From assembly GCA_951799425.1 (NCBI GenBank), contig OX637393.1, positions 25,004,744 to 25,068,743 of the forward strand: a stretch of 64,000 bases of DNA. Direction: 5' to 3'. A model generated the notes under the pieces. It was not told where the DNA came from. It saw only the letters and a program-made list of their open reading frames with translations, and did no database searches. This document shows, piece after piece, positions 36,461 to 50,801 of the stretch; the first letter of the stretch is position 1, and each line of letters begins with the position of its first letter. This DNA comes from Ilex aquifolium (lineage: Eukaryota > Streptophyta > Magnoliopsida > Aquifoliales > Aquifoliaceae). Position numbers and translations under genes: made by a program.

Positions 36461-36860
36461 AGTTGTTCACTTAATTTTGTAGATTTTGCATAATGGTTAT
36501 TTATTTGACAATTTCGGTTCTTATTGAATTATTTATGATATTTCTTGTTTTTCAATGTATGTACATGTATGTGATTAAATGAATGATAACAAGAATAGTC
36601 TTCGGCACAAGACATTATTGTTGGACCTTATTATATATATACTTCTCAATTATAGATCACGTTAGATAGGTTGCTAGTGTTGTGGTACATAGATGGGTCT
36701 ATGTCGCATTAATGATGTACAACCACTATGACTCGTATTAGTAGGTTGTTTAGTTGTGATATTATGATGATCAAATTAAAGTAGTGATGAATTGTATTTA
36801 TTGCGCGTTTATATAAACCTTGCTAGACTCAATTGTATTCATATGGGCCAAGTGGGAGAA

Positions 36861-37336
36861 TGTGAGAATTAATGTGACTCACATGATTTGGCACATGTGA
36901 TTTTACTGATTATTATCGGATAATTAGTTTGGGTTAGATAATAATAAGGTTACCAATCTTAATCTAATCAGTATAACTAATGGTTTCTGATTGGTCAATG
37001 AGAAGAAGTGGTTTCTTGATGTTCTACTTTGATGGGAAGTGGAGTTTCTGTTGAACTAGGAAACCGGTCATCTCTCTACCTATAAATATACACATACCCT
37101 ATCGAGTTGTGTATCGAAAGAATAAAGGTCATGAGAGAGAAACCAATTTTCGGGCTACACTAAATGATGATTCAATTTTTGATCAAGTAATTTAAAGTTT
37201 GCGATTATGACGCTAGGTATGTTGATTATGATGTTATGATGTTTTTAATTCCGCATAATTAATATGTGAAAATCATAATTATTTTAGATCTTGGAATTAG
37301 GGTTTGATTGATTCCTTTGATCAAATAAAGTTTACA
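36861..37336 (+). repeat. 3' LTR of the old copia element
   Basis: 476 bp, starting TGTGAGAATT right after the purine tract AAGTGGGAGAA (36850-36860) and ending TTTACA. A TATAAATATACACA promoter-like sequence lies near 37081. It is diverged from the 5' copy. Confidence 0.82.
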
Positions 37337-38300
37337 TTCCACTCAACCCAAGAGGGATAAGCCACCTCTTAACATTGTGGTATCTTATTTTTATTCCAAT
37401 TCGTTATGAAAATTTGACAGAAATCAACGATTAAAGCAATATAAAACTCAAACCAATAGTTTAAATTGCAATATGAAAAAGTTGATAAATATTTTTTTGT
37501 TTTTTTTTTTTTTGGGTAAGTGAAAAAAAAGTTAATAATTTAGGGAGTACTATAACATAAAGGGCATAGTACAACGAGTATAAGTGTAGTTTTCTCTTAT
37601 ACTTAAGTAGCAGTAGAGTTTACCCAACATGAGATTTACAATTTCTTCCAAACTCTATCTCATTCCGCTAACCCATCACTTGGGATAGTGGATAGAGAAT
37701 TATCATAAATTACCAGGTGAAATAGATAGTTTTACTTCAAATATTAGATAAATAATAAGAGTAAATTGTGGTGATACAAATAACTTTTCTTAAAAAACTA
37801 AACAAGTGATAAGTAATTATTGAGATGCACTTATGGTTACATAGGATATGTGTTAGAGTGTAATCGAATGAAGTTTTGTTGTGCAACTAAATAAATGAAA
37901 ATTTTAAAAATTAGGAAAAACGAAAGGAAATGTTTCCCAAACATTCTCTGCTCTATTGTGATTCTTTTAATGTATGAATTGATTTGAAAATCTAATGTAT
38001 TTACTGTCTTCAAATTTATAGCGAGTCCTATCTTATAATATACATCAAGTCCCAAATTGAAATAATAACATTGCTTTCAAGATATATTAGCAAGCCTTTT
38101 CAGTGGTCGAAAATCCAAATTTTAGTGAAAAATCAAAGTCAAGCATAGTGATTCCATTGGCCATGTTGGGGCCCACATCAAGCAAATGGATCCCACCAAT
38201 CAAAATACTAGTTTCATTCTTAATGAAGGTGTCATCTAATCACTATCACATATTTAAAATATTGGAGGGGTACCACCGGTAGTAGGAGGAACGAACTATA
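37337..38300. other. Intergenic, no gene seen
   Basis: AT-rich with a T homopolymer near 37500. No gene or repeat identified. Confidence 0.45.
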
Positions 38301-38309
38301 AACTTAAAC

Positions 38310-38473
38310 GTCTTAAATTAGAATTTTGGCAACCTCTTGGGGTCAGGTTATGAGGGATTGATCTCTCGTGAATATCCTAGTCTCGGCATTAATTATCTGT
38401 CTTTAACCGAATTGAGAAGGAGATTAATCAAAGTACGTGTAAGTTGACCCGAATAACCCTGACAAAAAAAAAA
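38310..38473 (+). mobile_element. SINE-like retroposon (tentative)
   Basis: The 3' part (GGCATTAATTATCTG, then GAGATTAATCAAAG, GTGTAAGTTGACCCG and an A tail at 38464-38473) looks like the ending of common tRNA-derived plant SINEs. The 5' part with box A and box B is not clear and I found no target duplication. Confidence 0.4.
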
Positions 38474-38899
38474 GAAACTAGAGTGTTACTTCCATCTCAG
38501 CCGCTCCGGCTAATAATTGGTTTAATCCAACGGCACGAATCCATGATGCATTGCCAAAATCAGATTGGGAAAATATAGTTGAAAAAAATCTCTACGAATC
38601 TTAAATAAAAAATTAATTTCAAGTTTACCATGTGTCCAAAGTCATTTTCATCCTGCAGCCTTTTTTTCAAGGTTTGAAGAAGTCTTTGTTTTTTTTTTTG
38701 AAGTCTTTGTTTGATTCCAGATTAAGTTTTCATCACCCCTGGGTCGTGACAAATAAAGGAATCAAAATGACAGGTATTATTCTTGTTTAAAGAAATAGTA
38801 CCACGTAGAAATTATGTTCTGTTTTTTTTTTTCCTTTTACTTTTACGTTTATAGGATGTATATGCCATCATAATTAGAATAAAGTTTAGATAAATAATT
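38474..38899. other. Intergenic, no gene seen
   Basis: Contains a short local duplication (GAAGTCTTTGTTT at about 38678 and 38699) and T tracts. Confidence 0.45.
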
Positions 38900-40030
38900 A
38901 TTGCAATGAATGAAACGAGAAGGAAGTTCAAAAGAAAAACATAATGCTAAAGTTGCTTGGGATCAAGTTTGCCTCCCAAAGAAGGAAGGAGGTTTGGGAA
39001 TTAAAGACCTCCAAGCCTGGAATAAGGCTCTTATGTTAAGACGTCTATGGCATTTGGTTACTGATGAGAACAATATATGGTCTAATTGGGTCTTGGAAAA
39101 TCACCTGAAAGGGAAAATTATTTGGAAAGCAAAAATACCACGTGTGCTCATGGAATTGGAGAAAGATTCTAATGATGAGAGATACAGTTAGATTATTCTT
39201 CCTCAGCATTATTGGGGATGGAAGAAATACTTCACTTTGGTTTGATAACTGGCATCCTGTAGGGCCTTTATTGCTAAGTTGGTCTTCTAGGATTATGTCT
39301 CACATAAGGTTTCCACATTCTGTTAAAGTCAGTCAAATAATTCAAGATAACCAGTGGGTTTGGCCAAGAATCAATGCAAGGCATATTTATGGAAATCATT
39401 GCCTCATTGCCTAATTATCTTCCTAACGTGGATTGGCAGAACAAGGTCAAATGGATTCTCAATAGTAATGGCATCTACACTGCAGAATCAGCACTGGAAA
39501 AACTTAGGAATAAACCTGAAGTCAATTGGTATAACATTGTCTGGTTTAGTCACAATATTCCCAGAACAAGCTATTGATACAACATTATACAAATGATTGG
39601 AAAGGAAAAGTTCTCATCAACTCAGTCAGGAAACTGTGCTTGGCAACTATAGTTTATGTTATCTGGAGGGTAAGGAACCAAATAATTTTCAACAATGAAT
39701 TCAAAGATCCTGTACATATCCAGCAGAACATCCTCACCACTGTAAGGTAAAAACTTGTCGCACTTAAATTCAAGAACACCCCCAACAACAGGGAACTAGC
39801 CCTTGATTGGAGGCTACCTAGCTCTTGTTTTGGTACATGAGGATGAAGTTGTTCTTTTTCAACTATGTAAGTTAATATGTGAGGGTTATTGTCACTTAAA
39901 CAACACCCTTTCCAGATTTAATTTTCTTTTTTGATCATCTCATGTTGAGATATGTAGGCTGTTTTAGCTTTGATTTTAACACTGCAGCTTTTGCTTTGCT
40001 ATAAAACTCATTCATTTACCCAAAAAAAAA
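38900..40030 (+). pseudogene. 5'-truncated LINE (L1 type), 3' end
   Basis: The C-terminal part of a plant L1 ORF2. It reads KVAWDQVCLPKKEGGLGIKD and then LQAWNKALMLRRLW, the region after the RT domain. Later frames carry the zinc-finger-like and terminal part (WFSHNIPRTSY; then VLINSVRKLCLATIVYVIWR near 39610-39670). The 3' end is CATTCATTTACC-C followed by nine A (40022-40030), a common plant LINE ending. Several frameshifts occur. The 5' truncation is what target-primed reverse transcription often gives. I did not find a convincing target duplication. Confidence 0.8.
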
Positions 40031-41460
40031 TATTTATATATATTTTTCGGAAGGTAGATAAATATTTGCATTTGTCAACAATTGACACTCAAAGCCCAAT
40101 TATTTTAGACTTAGTTGATTGAATATATCCAAATTTATAAAATGATACCAGTCCTGATTTTTAGGTCTTAGTCTTTTGAACCAAAAGTTGTGTTTACTTG
40201 AATTATTGATAGCCACCTTTTTTAGTTTAAGACGCCATACACTATAATTGATTAGTCAATCCCAATAAAACATAACACGAAATGATCCCATTTGTCAGGA
40301 CAGCGTAAGGAAGAGCCCATATACTACAAGGATAACTATCTTGTTGTCATGAATCTCTGAGGAAAGTCCATATGCTACAAATAAAACCAGGCCAACATAT
40401 ATTAATATTAGTGAGAAGAGAAGCCACTTCTATGAAATGGATCCTACTTAAATTCACCAGATGATTTTCAAAGAGGAAAATAACAAAAATGCATGAGAGG
40501 ATCTCAAGTACCAAACTACTTTCACGTTATTTTAGAGCATTCCGAAATAACCACAAGAAGAGGATTTTGGTTCTGTTGGCAGATCTACTAAGCTAACAAC
40601 ATCTTCAAACCTTATCTTTTTTTAAATTTAAATTTAAGTTAAAAACCCTTCTCCAATCTTATACCCAAATCCATATCAAATCAAGATAAAACTCAATTTT
40701 TTACTCAAATTAAGGAAGGCTCAAATCATCAATGGTCAAATTTCATTCTCCTTTAAAGATTCAATAGTTATATTTCATCCTCATTTAAATTTGATTTTGT
40801 CTTATTTTAAATTTGATTTTTTTCATTGAACCTTTTGTATCAAATTAAACTTTTTACTCAAAATTTGAGCCAATGTTAGAAATACTCTAGGGAGCCATCT
40901 CAAGAAGTGCCCAGTACTAAGTAGCGATTAGATCTATCAAGAGCGATCAAAGAGATGACATACCCGTAGTAATTCTTGCTAATCGACCACAAAAAACACG
41001 AGAAAAATGGTTAATGTACAAGACACATGTGTATCTACTAGTTAGATTGCGCCTGACAAAGACAAATTACACTATCATACACGGTATTTGGTTTAAGGGA
41101 CTTAAAAGGAATAAAGACATCTAAAAGAACACGAGTCAGTGCGAATACAACATGATCCAATGCTTCTAAAACAAAGCTATGAACCAAGCATCACATTTCT
41201 AGCTCAAATGCATTGCAACATCTGAGAATCTCCCGAATATGGAATATTCCGGATATATCTATAGGCATGTGATTCACTTGTACTAGCAGGCAAAAATTAC
41301 TTAAGAAGTTGCACTTGATGTAACCACCGTACATTAGACAGGTAGCTCATCAAACATTGGATAAATGTTTATGTGAAAATCTCTCAAAAATGCTTACAAT
41401 ATCAATTGCCATATTTTCTCCGTAGTATATCTAACTTCTGATCATGAATACAAAATTCAT
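40031..41460. other. Intergenic downstream of the CemA-like gene
   Basis: No gene seen. A stretch at about 40530-40890 begins AGAGCATTCC and ends, read on the other strand, AGAGTATTTC, so it may be a small MITE, but the arms are weak. Confidence 0.4.
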
Positions 41461-41732
41461 GACTCTGATTCTCAACATAACAAGGAATTCATGTGAAAAG
41501 AGTAGTTCTGACCATTGACAAGCTATCCACCCCGAACATAGATCTACATTTCAGCCAGTCCCAGACCTCATTTCCACAATCCGATGCTACATCTAAATCA
41601 AGAAAAGCCTCTAAAAGGAATATGAAAGCAAACATCTTTGAGCTAGAGAAAAAGGAATATGCAGAATTGATGATACACACTACTTATTTGGCACTTTCTT
41701 GAATGCTGAGAAACCCAGGGATAAAAATCTCT

Positions 41733-44700
41733 CTAGTGCCGCTTCATTTCCCGGAAAATATTTGCCACCTTTGGGGATAATCTTGGGAGGTATTTGAACA
41801 TCTGAAACACAAACATAAGATCAGTAATTATGAAAAACAAGGACGGGGTTATAGAGGCTGCATGGCATTGAAATAGCAAATACGAAGCAAGGCGTTGATT
41901 AAGATTCTCAGACATGAAAAAATCTGGCAATCCCTTTAAAGTTTACATGAAAAATAAGCTCGCTTCCTTCAGAACAATTTCATCATAAAGCACCGAGTAA
42001 TCCAAATAAAGTCTGCTGATACATGCGTCGGAAGTTCCACATTCACAAACTTTTTGGCAGAAGTGAAATCCTCAAAAGAGACATTTCAAATATGGGAGAC
42101 TGGAGTTGATTGGCTTAGGAATAAATAGACTGAGAAATCAGGAAAGAATATCAGGGACAGGACAGGTGATCTACCGCTTGTACAAAGCCTATCCTTGTAA
42201 ACCGTTAAAGTTTAAGACAAGATTTGCCAACCCTTTCCAATGAGGTGAATAAAAAATTGTTTGAATTTTACTCATCTTATCCTCAGAGTCTCAGATAATC
42301 ACCCGTGCTACCACTAGGTAACAGTTTATCAAATTGAATACCCTGGTTATCGATCCCAATATGCGGGTCATACCAATTATTAGCATCGCGTACTTGTTTT
42401 TGCATTCCAACCCCCCAACTTACAGGAGAAATAACAAGTCAAAAACAACGATCATAGTAGTTTCAAACAGTAAAAGGTGCTTTACAAGTCAAAATGCCGA
42501 ATTCTCATGCACATGAATGCATACGTACTCAATAGAACATACAGTTGGAAGGAATGATTATGCAACTTTTAAAGATCAAGGCATGCAGTAAAATAAAATG
42601 GAGATCCGCAAGGAATGTTATATAGCAGAAATGGAGAATAGGGATATTGGAAAACATATTGGGTCTACAAAAAACATTATCAGGGGAAAACAGAAGGTTT
42701 ATTTAGCATTGACAGTCCAGTAACTGAGTACATGATGTATTCCTCTAGAGTAAGCAGCCGGCACAAATTTGAAGTTTGTATGCAGGTCACTAGGGAAGCC
42801 CGACAAAAATTCTAGTTGATTGAACATGGCCAAAGATGACTGGCATCCTTATCAATATGAATCACATTTGAGTCTTTAATCCAGTCTTTTCTTACATTAA
42901 TCATGAGAGAAAAGACAGCATAAAATCCTCCTTAAAAAACATAAAGAACTGAAAAAGAAAGATAATGTTCCATGAAATAATGGCATTAATTTTATTAGCT
43001 CATAAGCTGTTCCACTTTTGGTACCTTTAAGGTTCACTCTTTTTGAGAAAATAATTTTACTTATCCGAAAAAACTAGATATCACAATGAAGCTCAAAACC
43101 CTCAAATGGACATACAAGTTATGCTCACAGAGGTAAGATGCTCAAAGAAAACAGCCTAGTCTACCTAAGAAAATCTTTCACAAATCAGTACTAGGCTTAC
43201 AAAATTGCAAGGGACCAAAAAATTGAGAGAGACAATAGGTCATAACAATCGATCCATTTTCCAAATCCAGCCCAGCCCAGATCAAGAAGGATCAGCCTGT
43301 TGGACCAGACAAAACAACCCATCCAGTTAAGCTAAAATTCGACACATATGGCCAAACACACAAAAAGAGTATGGAACAAGCTGGAAGCAGCAACATGGGC
43401 TGAATTTTCTTGTGTTAGAGTTCTTACTTGTCAGACATAAGTTAATTAGTGAAGGGTAATATTGTAATTACCCAAAATTTTGCTTTGTCATATTTTTCTT
43501 CTTTCTCTTCTTTTCTCTTCACTTCTAACCCTTATATCACTTTTTCTATATCAACTTGGTATTAGAGCATCGATCCGAGACTAAAGAATATCAGGAAACA
43601 CTGTAGAAGAATTGCGGACATTTTTCTGTCGCTAACATTACTAGTCAGTGAGTAACGTCATGCTAACATCAACATGACCTCAACAACGGCCAACCACTGG
43701 ACTTGTTCAGTTGTTTGAATTTGTATGGGAGTATTATGATGATTTTTGCCAAATTTTTTGAAGCCATCTGACAAGTGTTTTTTATTTTTGAATATTTTTT
43801 GGAAAAATATGACCCAATGAAGAAAAAGAGAGAAAAGAGAAAGAAAATAAGAAGATTCAATGGATTATCCAGAACCTGCCTCCGCCTTCAGATCTGCAGA
43901 TTTGGGGCTTTTCTCTTTGGTTTGTCGCTTGGATCTGATACCCAAGATGCCGATTTGAACTTGTGCATAGGCCTCTGTGTTGCTCAGCCCTCTTAGGCTG
44001 GTTTGGATGTGATTTTGTGCTGCTCAAGGACTTCGGCTCCATTCAGCCACTGAATATTAACGCGACTATTCTAGCCTTCTAGGTTCATCTCCTTCTTTGG
44101 CCTCTGTGTGTTTCTAAGGCCAGTTGGTGTGTTTTTGTTCTCACATGTGGTTTGTGGCTTCGATCCCACTATGATTTAATTATCTCAAGCAATTTCTTTG
44201 GGTTCATTCTTGTTTGTTTGTGTGATTGTGATTGTTTGGTGATTTTTTTTTGGTTCTTTTATTCTCTATTATTGCCTAATTGGTTGTGGGTTGTAATATG
44301 GTGACTTCTAAGGAGGTGAAGGATGCATCGGTTGATTATTTGATTCAGCATGTCTATTCCATGGATGATCAGGTTAGACATATTACTTCTGTGAAGTTAA
44401 ATGGAACCAACTATTATTCTAGGTCTCATGCCATTAAAGTTTTTTTGCGTGCTAAATACAAAGTCAAGTTCTTGACCGAAAGTCCACCTCCTAGGACTTT
44501 CAAATATTCTGAAGATTGGTGGAGTGAGAATTCTTTGGTGTTAACTTGGTTATGGTTTAGTATGGAGTCTGGTGTAGCTTCTAATGTTCAACTTCCTGAT
44601 ACAGCTAAGAAGATTTGGACTTTCTTGAGAAGATATACTCACAAGAACATAATGTGGCCCGGATCCATGAAATTTTTGAGCGTATGTTTAATATCAAGCA

Positions 44701-46165
44701 AGTCAATAAGTTTGTGGCTGGGCATAAGTCTCTTATAACCCTTTCTTGGTACAGTTGCCAATTATATAATTAATGCACAAAACAAAGAGATGAGGAGAAT
44801 CTCAACTAGATCGACCAACTTCTCCTGTCACTGCCACTTCCTCGGCACAGAAATCCATTTTTTCTCAACTTGTAGCTCACGGATTAAGGCCGGTAAGTGA
44901 ATTACAACCGCTAAACATCGCATCTCAATACCAAACTTCCACCAGTTTTCAGATTTTTCAACAGACGCACTCCAACCCACCCATAATCCATCCACTTATA
45001 GCCCCCAAATTTCATTGGTTGAAGCCAAAGCTAGTCTTCTCGTGCTTCTCATGTATATGCTCTACAACATCAATAGTCGTTGCCATTTATAGGCCAATAA
45101 CCAAAACATGTTGGTGCCAAAAATATAAGCACCGACAAAGAGAACCGGCAAAAGCTAGTTGCTAGCTCATTTTCCCAGTTATGAAGATCACTCACATAAG
45201 AAGAGATATCATTGCTAGCCAATACCCCATTCCGTGGAGTTCAGTCTAAGTCTCCAATTTTGGAGCAACTCATGAAATGCAGAATAGCAGATCAATTTCA
45301 TTTTCGTTATTGCCAGAATGGGGCCAAAAGCTTACGGGGGCCAAGATGCATGAACACAGACATATGCAAGAATCACAGATACGATAAAACATGGACATGC
45401 AAACACATCATTTCTAAAAAACATAGGACATGGACACGTAGGGTACACGTTAAAATTAGATATAGGACTAATTACAATAATATTCACAAGAATTTCAATA
45501 CTTCATAACAAGTAAATCTTATGTCTAGTCAACTATTTTGAGATTTTAAATGACAATTGTAGTCACTAATCATCGATGCTCCTAATTTGAGAAAGATTTC
45601 TATGAAAATATTGTCGCAAACAGTCTCATCAAGTGGTTGTGAGAGAAAATGGAGCACATTTGCTCTCATTCATACTAAAGTGCAGAATCGACTCAATTAT
45701 CAAAATTTAAGAAGGCTGGTATTTGCACAATATAATTATGAGTTTGAAGTTAACGCACCTTATGAAGGAGAAAAAAGGATACAAATTCAGACCTATAGAC
45801 TCGACTATTGTTTTTGAGAAAGATGAAGGTATTTTAGAGTGGTTAGATGATCCTAGTGATGCACTTTTAGATGAACTTGATGATGATGGACAACCAATAA
45901 GACCAAACACTTTCCTAGCAACATGGGCAAATCGTTTTTTCGATGATGATACAGGAGTAGGCCAAAGTCAAATTGTTGTGCCACCACGGAAATCAATATC
46001 CAAAGTGGAGAAGGATCAAGTAAAGTAACAAAAAATACTCCAATGGATGATGAAGAATTTCAGAGACTACTGAGCGGTCTACCAAAATGTAAGCAACCTG
46101 CCAATCTCACTAATAGTACTGATGATGATCATAATAGTGATGGTAGCAATGATGATAGAGATCAA

Positions 46166-46196
<31 letters not shown>

Positions 46197-48079
46197 ATGG
46201 TGATAGTCTTGGACATGGTGGTGATAGAGGTGATGGTGATGAAGGTATGGGGAATCAAAGTCCACATGGAGTTGTATTCACTGCAGATGAAGGATTTACA
46301 CATGCTACACAAGATGAGGATCATGCCTCTCAACAAATGGGTTAATATAAATGACACTCAAGTCGACATCGTCGACGCGAGCGTACTCAAAATTCGATCA
46401 CTCCACATGGTATGAATGCTATTAGGCATGAAGTTGATATAATTAATGATGATTTTTCTACCGAGTGTAAGTGAAAATGAAAGCTAACACTATAATTATG
46501 GTTTGTCGTCTTCATATAGTTATGGTTATTGTTATGGATATGGAATTTCCTCATATGATTATGGATCAGGATATGTCTCACAAGGATACGAATACGGTTA
46601 TGGATCTAGCCATGACTTATGGACATCCTCCTCATATAGACAAGACGAAAGTTGGGCAGGAACTAGTGCATTCGTTTCCCAGCAAATTGGATGTAGTGTT
46701 GCGAAATATCAAAGGTTCAGGACAGAATATGATATATTATCGTAATAATATGAGTTGGACTAATTATTGTCATCATGTTTATACCACATATGGAGTTCCT
46801 CTAAGTGACTATCCAGAGCGTCTACTCGACACTCCACAATCGAATGGATGTAGTCATGTAGTTATGTACTCATTAGCACTTCATTTGTATTATGTGTTTG
46901 CATGATGAAAATTAAGTGTTTAAAACTAATTAAATTGATTTCCGCCTCGTGTCAAGCCTTTTTTTCCCTCCAACTTGATGTTACCTTGTATAAATGAATG
47001 TTAACCCTATAAACATGCTCAATTAATCGATTATTAAGCTTATTTTTATAAATAAATGGATTGTATTTGTGTTTTCACATGTTTTCACGAGTTTTCATAT
47101 TTTCCATTGCGTTTCTAAAACGTTTCCAGTTTTCGAGCTGACCGAAACGGTACTCTGAAACAACATTTCGATCCTTGTATATACCTCAAAGAGAGAAGAA
47201 TAAACCATTCAAGTTTTTTAAACCTTCATTTTCTCAATTCCTCTTCTTTAGCAAAATTGTTATGCATGTTTTGCTTTCTTAATAAATTTTAAGTACAACT
47301 TTAACATGACTTGTCTAAACAGCGATACTCGCTCATTTTTAAACTTTGCTAATTTCATGTTAGCGTATGGTAATAGTTAAGCAGTAGATACGACCTAAAG
47401 AAGTGTCGAACATGTATTCACAGTTAAAATTTTACGTTTTATTCATGGACGCAGATAAAAGAGTATCGGATAGTGTTTGAGAGTGTCCGAGAAAAAGTTG
47501 GTGTCCGAAACAGATAAGTCACAATTTTAAGAGTGTCATTGCTTCTTAGTATAGGGGCATCAAGTCATGGGATCATAATAGGCATATGTTTTTGGGGGAA
47601 CGGATCCGGTGTTTCCTATTTTCTAGATTCCATTCGTTAAGAGGAAACCCACCCAAATTCAAAATGGACATAGAGGTTAATAATTTATCGTCCATAAGAT
47701 TAGGCAGCAGTTTACATTTATAGCTAATGAGAGCTGACAACAAATGGATCCAAATCAAATTGGTCGAATGACTCGAATCCCATGGTGGTTGTGGGTTGCA
47801 AGAAGCCCAAATCATGGTTAAGCAGATTTCCACAATCTAGACAAAAGGTTGTAGCATGGCCAAATTGCAACAGATTGCTCACCCCTAGCAAACAGTCATC
47901 CATCTTTTGGGTTCCACCGCATACATCTCCCCTGGGTGTGCAAGAAAATCAACTTGATTTCCTTCGAGATTTCCAACAGTTCAGCCATACCGTGATCATG
48001 CACAATATCACAATCCAAACCCAACCAATCACTTCTAGATTAGTCTCTCTAGTTTGCAAATCTTAAAATTTTCTTTTAC

Positions 48080-48149
<70 letters not shown>

Positions 48150-50766
48150 GAGCTAGATTGTTTGTCTTGAACTTTTCGCGGCTAAGATCATTTTGAGGAT
48201 TATTGATCTGACGGTCCTAATGCAAAATTTTCCTTCCCCTCAAACTTTTTTAGGAAGATTTTTATTCCTTTATAACTCTCTCTCTATCTCATACTCCCAT
48301 CTTTCAGACGTTTTAAAATTTAAACACACACATACCTATCTGATGCAACTCACACGTCTCTCTCTCTCCTTCTCCCTCTATCTCTCACACGTCTTTCTCT
48401 CTCACATACCTCTCTCTCACTCAGCTCTACGATACCCCCCCTCTCTCTTTGCCCATTCACCCTCCAATGATACACACAGAGAAAAAAAACCCTAACCTGC
48501 CTTCTCCCTCCCTCTCTGTCTCTGCCTACACCCCATAACACACCAAAACGCCGGTTATCGCCGAAGTCAACGATTAGACTCTCTCTCCCTCTGCCTCGAT
48601 CACAATATTTCTTTCTCTCTCAATCATGTTTTCTGTGTGCGGTGTTTGTGTGTGTGCTTGAGTGTGTTTGTGTTTGTGTTTGTGTGTGTGTGCGCGCGTG
48701 TATTTCCCACCCTCTCTCCCTTACTGTGCGTGTGTTTTGGGTTTTTGTGTGTTTTGTGTGTTCTGGGTTTTTGTGTGTTTTTGGTTGTGTTCGAACTCCA
48801 ATAATCCAATAAATTAAGATACCGCTGCATTACCAGAAATTTAGGTGAAACCAAACAGAGATAACAACTATCAATGCCCAAATTCAACTTCTTTTAGGGA
48901 TGGGTTTGGCAACGAATGTCTAAATTACGATTTATGCCAATGGTGGATTGAATAAAATGAGAACAAGAGTAAGTTTGTACTCAATAACATACTTTTAAAA
49001 TTTTATTTAATTATTGATGGTAATAGATAATTTGTTGCTATTGCAAAAATGATGAATGCCACCTTAATTCTTCCTTCTCTTGATCATCAATCAACCCAAC
49101 ACATTATGTAACAACGAATCCCAAGGGCCCTGTATCTTAGTCGAAGGTTTATGAGCAATATGAACTTTTAAGTTACTTTTATGTTGCATAAGCTTCTTAA
49201 TATGATATACAAAATTTGCCAATAAGTCATTGGCAACATTCACCTATAATAAAAAGTAAACTTTACCTCTTCTTACATGCTTTGATTTGTTCATGTATTA
49301 AATATTTGTGGTTCAATTTATTGAAGAGGTAAAACTCTAGAGGTGTTGATGGTTTTTCTGTTTTTTAATAGGTTGCGATAGGACAAAGAACAGTTACAAC
49401 ATTATAGAGGGCAAAGATATGATTCTTCCATTACTTACGAGGCAACGGTGGTGGCACCTTTAGAAGAAATTATCATTCGCCATTGTTTGTAATTTGTATA
49501 TCCTCAAAATTAGTGCAATGGAAAAGAATTCCCTCTATCATGCAGGACTTGGGCTTTGCTCAAACTCTTTGTCTATTTTGCATTCTTTTTATTCTTAAGC
49601 ATTACCAAATTTTTTCATCGTTCTTTGATCCATATCTTCATTGTGGTTTTTGTGAGGCCAATTGCTTGATGTATATTTTATTAATTTTTTTATTCTTTTG
49701 CTTGCATTATGAAAGTTACAAGTTTAACTTTTTTAGGGGCAATTAAGCGTATATTTTTTTGTGTAGCTCATTCACGACTTTAATTAGACAAATAAGTATT
49801 GGTATGGTGGATGTCTTAATGCTCATTAGCAGAATTAGTTTTCTGCAATTTTTCACATGTTTTGCATGTCTTGGTTAAAATTCATTAAATCTACTTTCTC
49901 AATGCCCTTTTTGTAGCTTCAGCCCAAACTATCTAAACTTGAAGTCTCAAGATCATTACACGTTTTTCATCCAAACCACATCAATCAAGTGATTTTAAAG
50001 TGTTTGGCTACATGTCAAACATCAAAGAAGCTGTTGCAACCGGCTCTGTTCTTAGGATGGACAACTATGTGCCCAAGGTCTTGGCTTTGGTGTTTCTATT
50101 TTTAGCTTGAAAGCCCTAGAATTTTTCACTTATTTGAGCTATGGATCAAGTGCGATTATGCTGGTATTAACTTTTTTTTTGTCTTCTTTATTATTTTAGT
50201 TCAAAGTTTTTCTTTTTGGCTTAATTTAAATGCTTTGGTTTAACCATTAAATTATGTGTTGGGCATTGTGGAAAAAAAAGAAGTATTTTAGCTGATATTA
50301 TGTGTAAAAAAGGGTCTTATCAGTTTTTGTAGAGTTTGTCTTTTGACAGTTTCAGTTGGATATGTGATGGTTGGAGATTTGGTTTGAATATTTGATTCAG
50401 AAGATGCCTTTGATAGTCAAAGTTTGATTTGTGTGTTTATTGATTAGTTTATTGAATGAAATGTAAATTTGAGTTTACAATTATGTCAAAATTCATTGGA
50501 GGCCAGCTGAAAATTATCCATCGTACATAGAAGTTAATTGTAGGATGTTCACAACAAAAGCTGGATGTCATACTTTGAGTTGTCGGTGATGGTGGCATAA
50601 GGGAGGGGGAATAGGTTGGCGGGTGAATTTTGTTGGTGTGGCCTTGGATTAATGGATTTACCTTTTTTGCATGCATATGTGTGTGTGATGAAAGGGGATT
50701 CAAATTTTGCAAGTTGTGATTTTTTTTTGTTACGTAGTGCCTACAAGCATGGGCATTAACTAGTAC

Positions 50767-50801
<35 letters not shown>

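Larger units (their letters stand above)
30597..37336 (+). mobile_element. Old Ty1/copia LTR retrotransposon, decayed
   Basis: A 5' LTR and a 3' LTR in the same orientation flank a heavily mutated copia-type interior. The LTRs differ at 12 of about 100 bases in the stretch I compared, so insertion was ancient. A primer-site-like TGCGGTATCAGAAC directly follows the 5' LTR (30983-30996). The 5' LTR lacks about the first 115 bases found in the 3' LTR. The interior contains a solo LTR, a tandem repeat and pol fragments. Confidence 0.82.

Noticed and set aside
41493-41702. 69-residue plus-strand frame next to the last CemA-like exon
   Set aside because: It overlaps the presumed 3' untranslated region on the other strand and shows no domain.
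46079-46357. Ile-rich 92-residue minus-strand frame
   Set aside because: It is the reverse of the Asp-coding GAT repeats in the hAT remnant.
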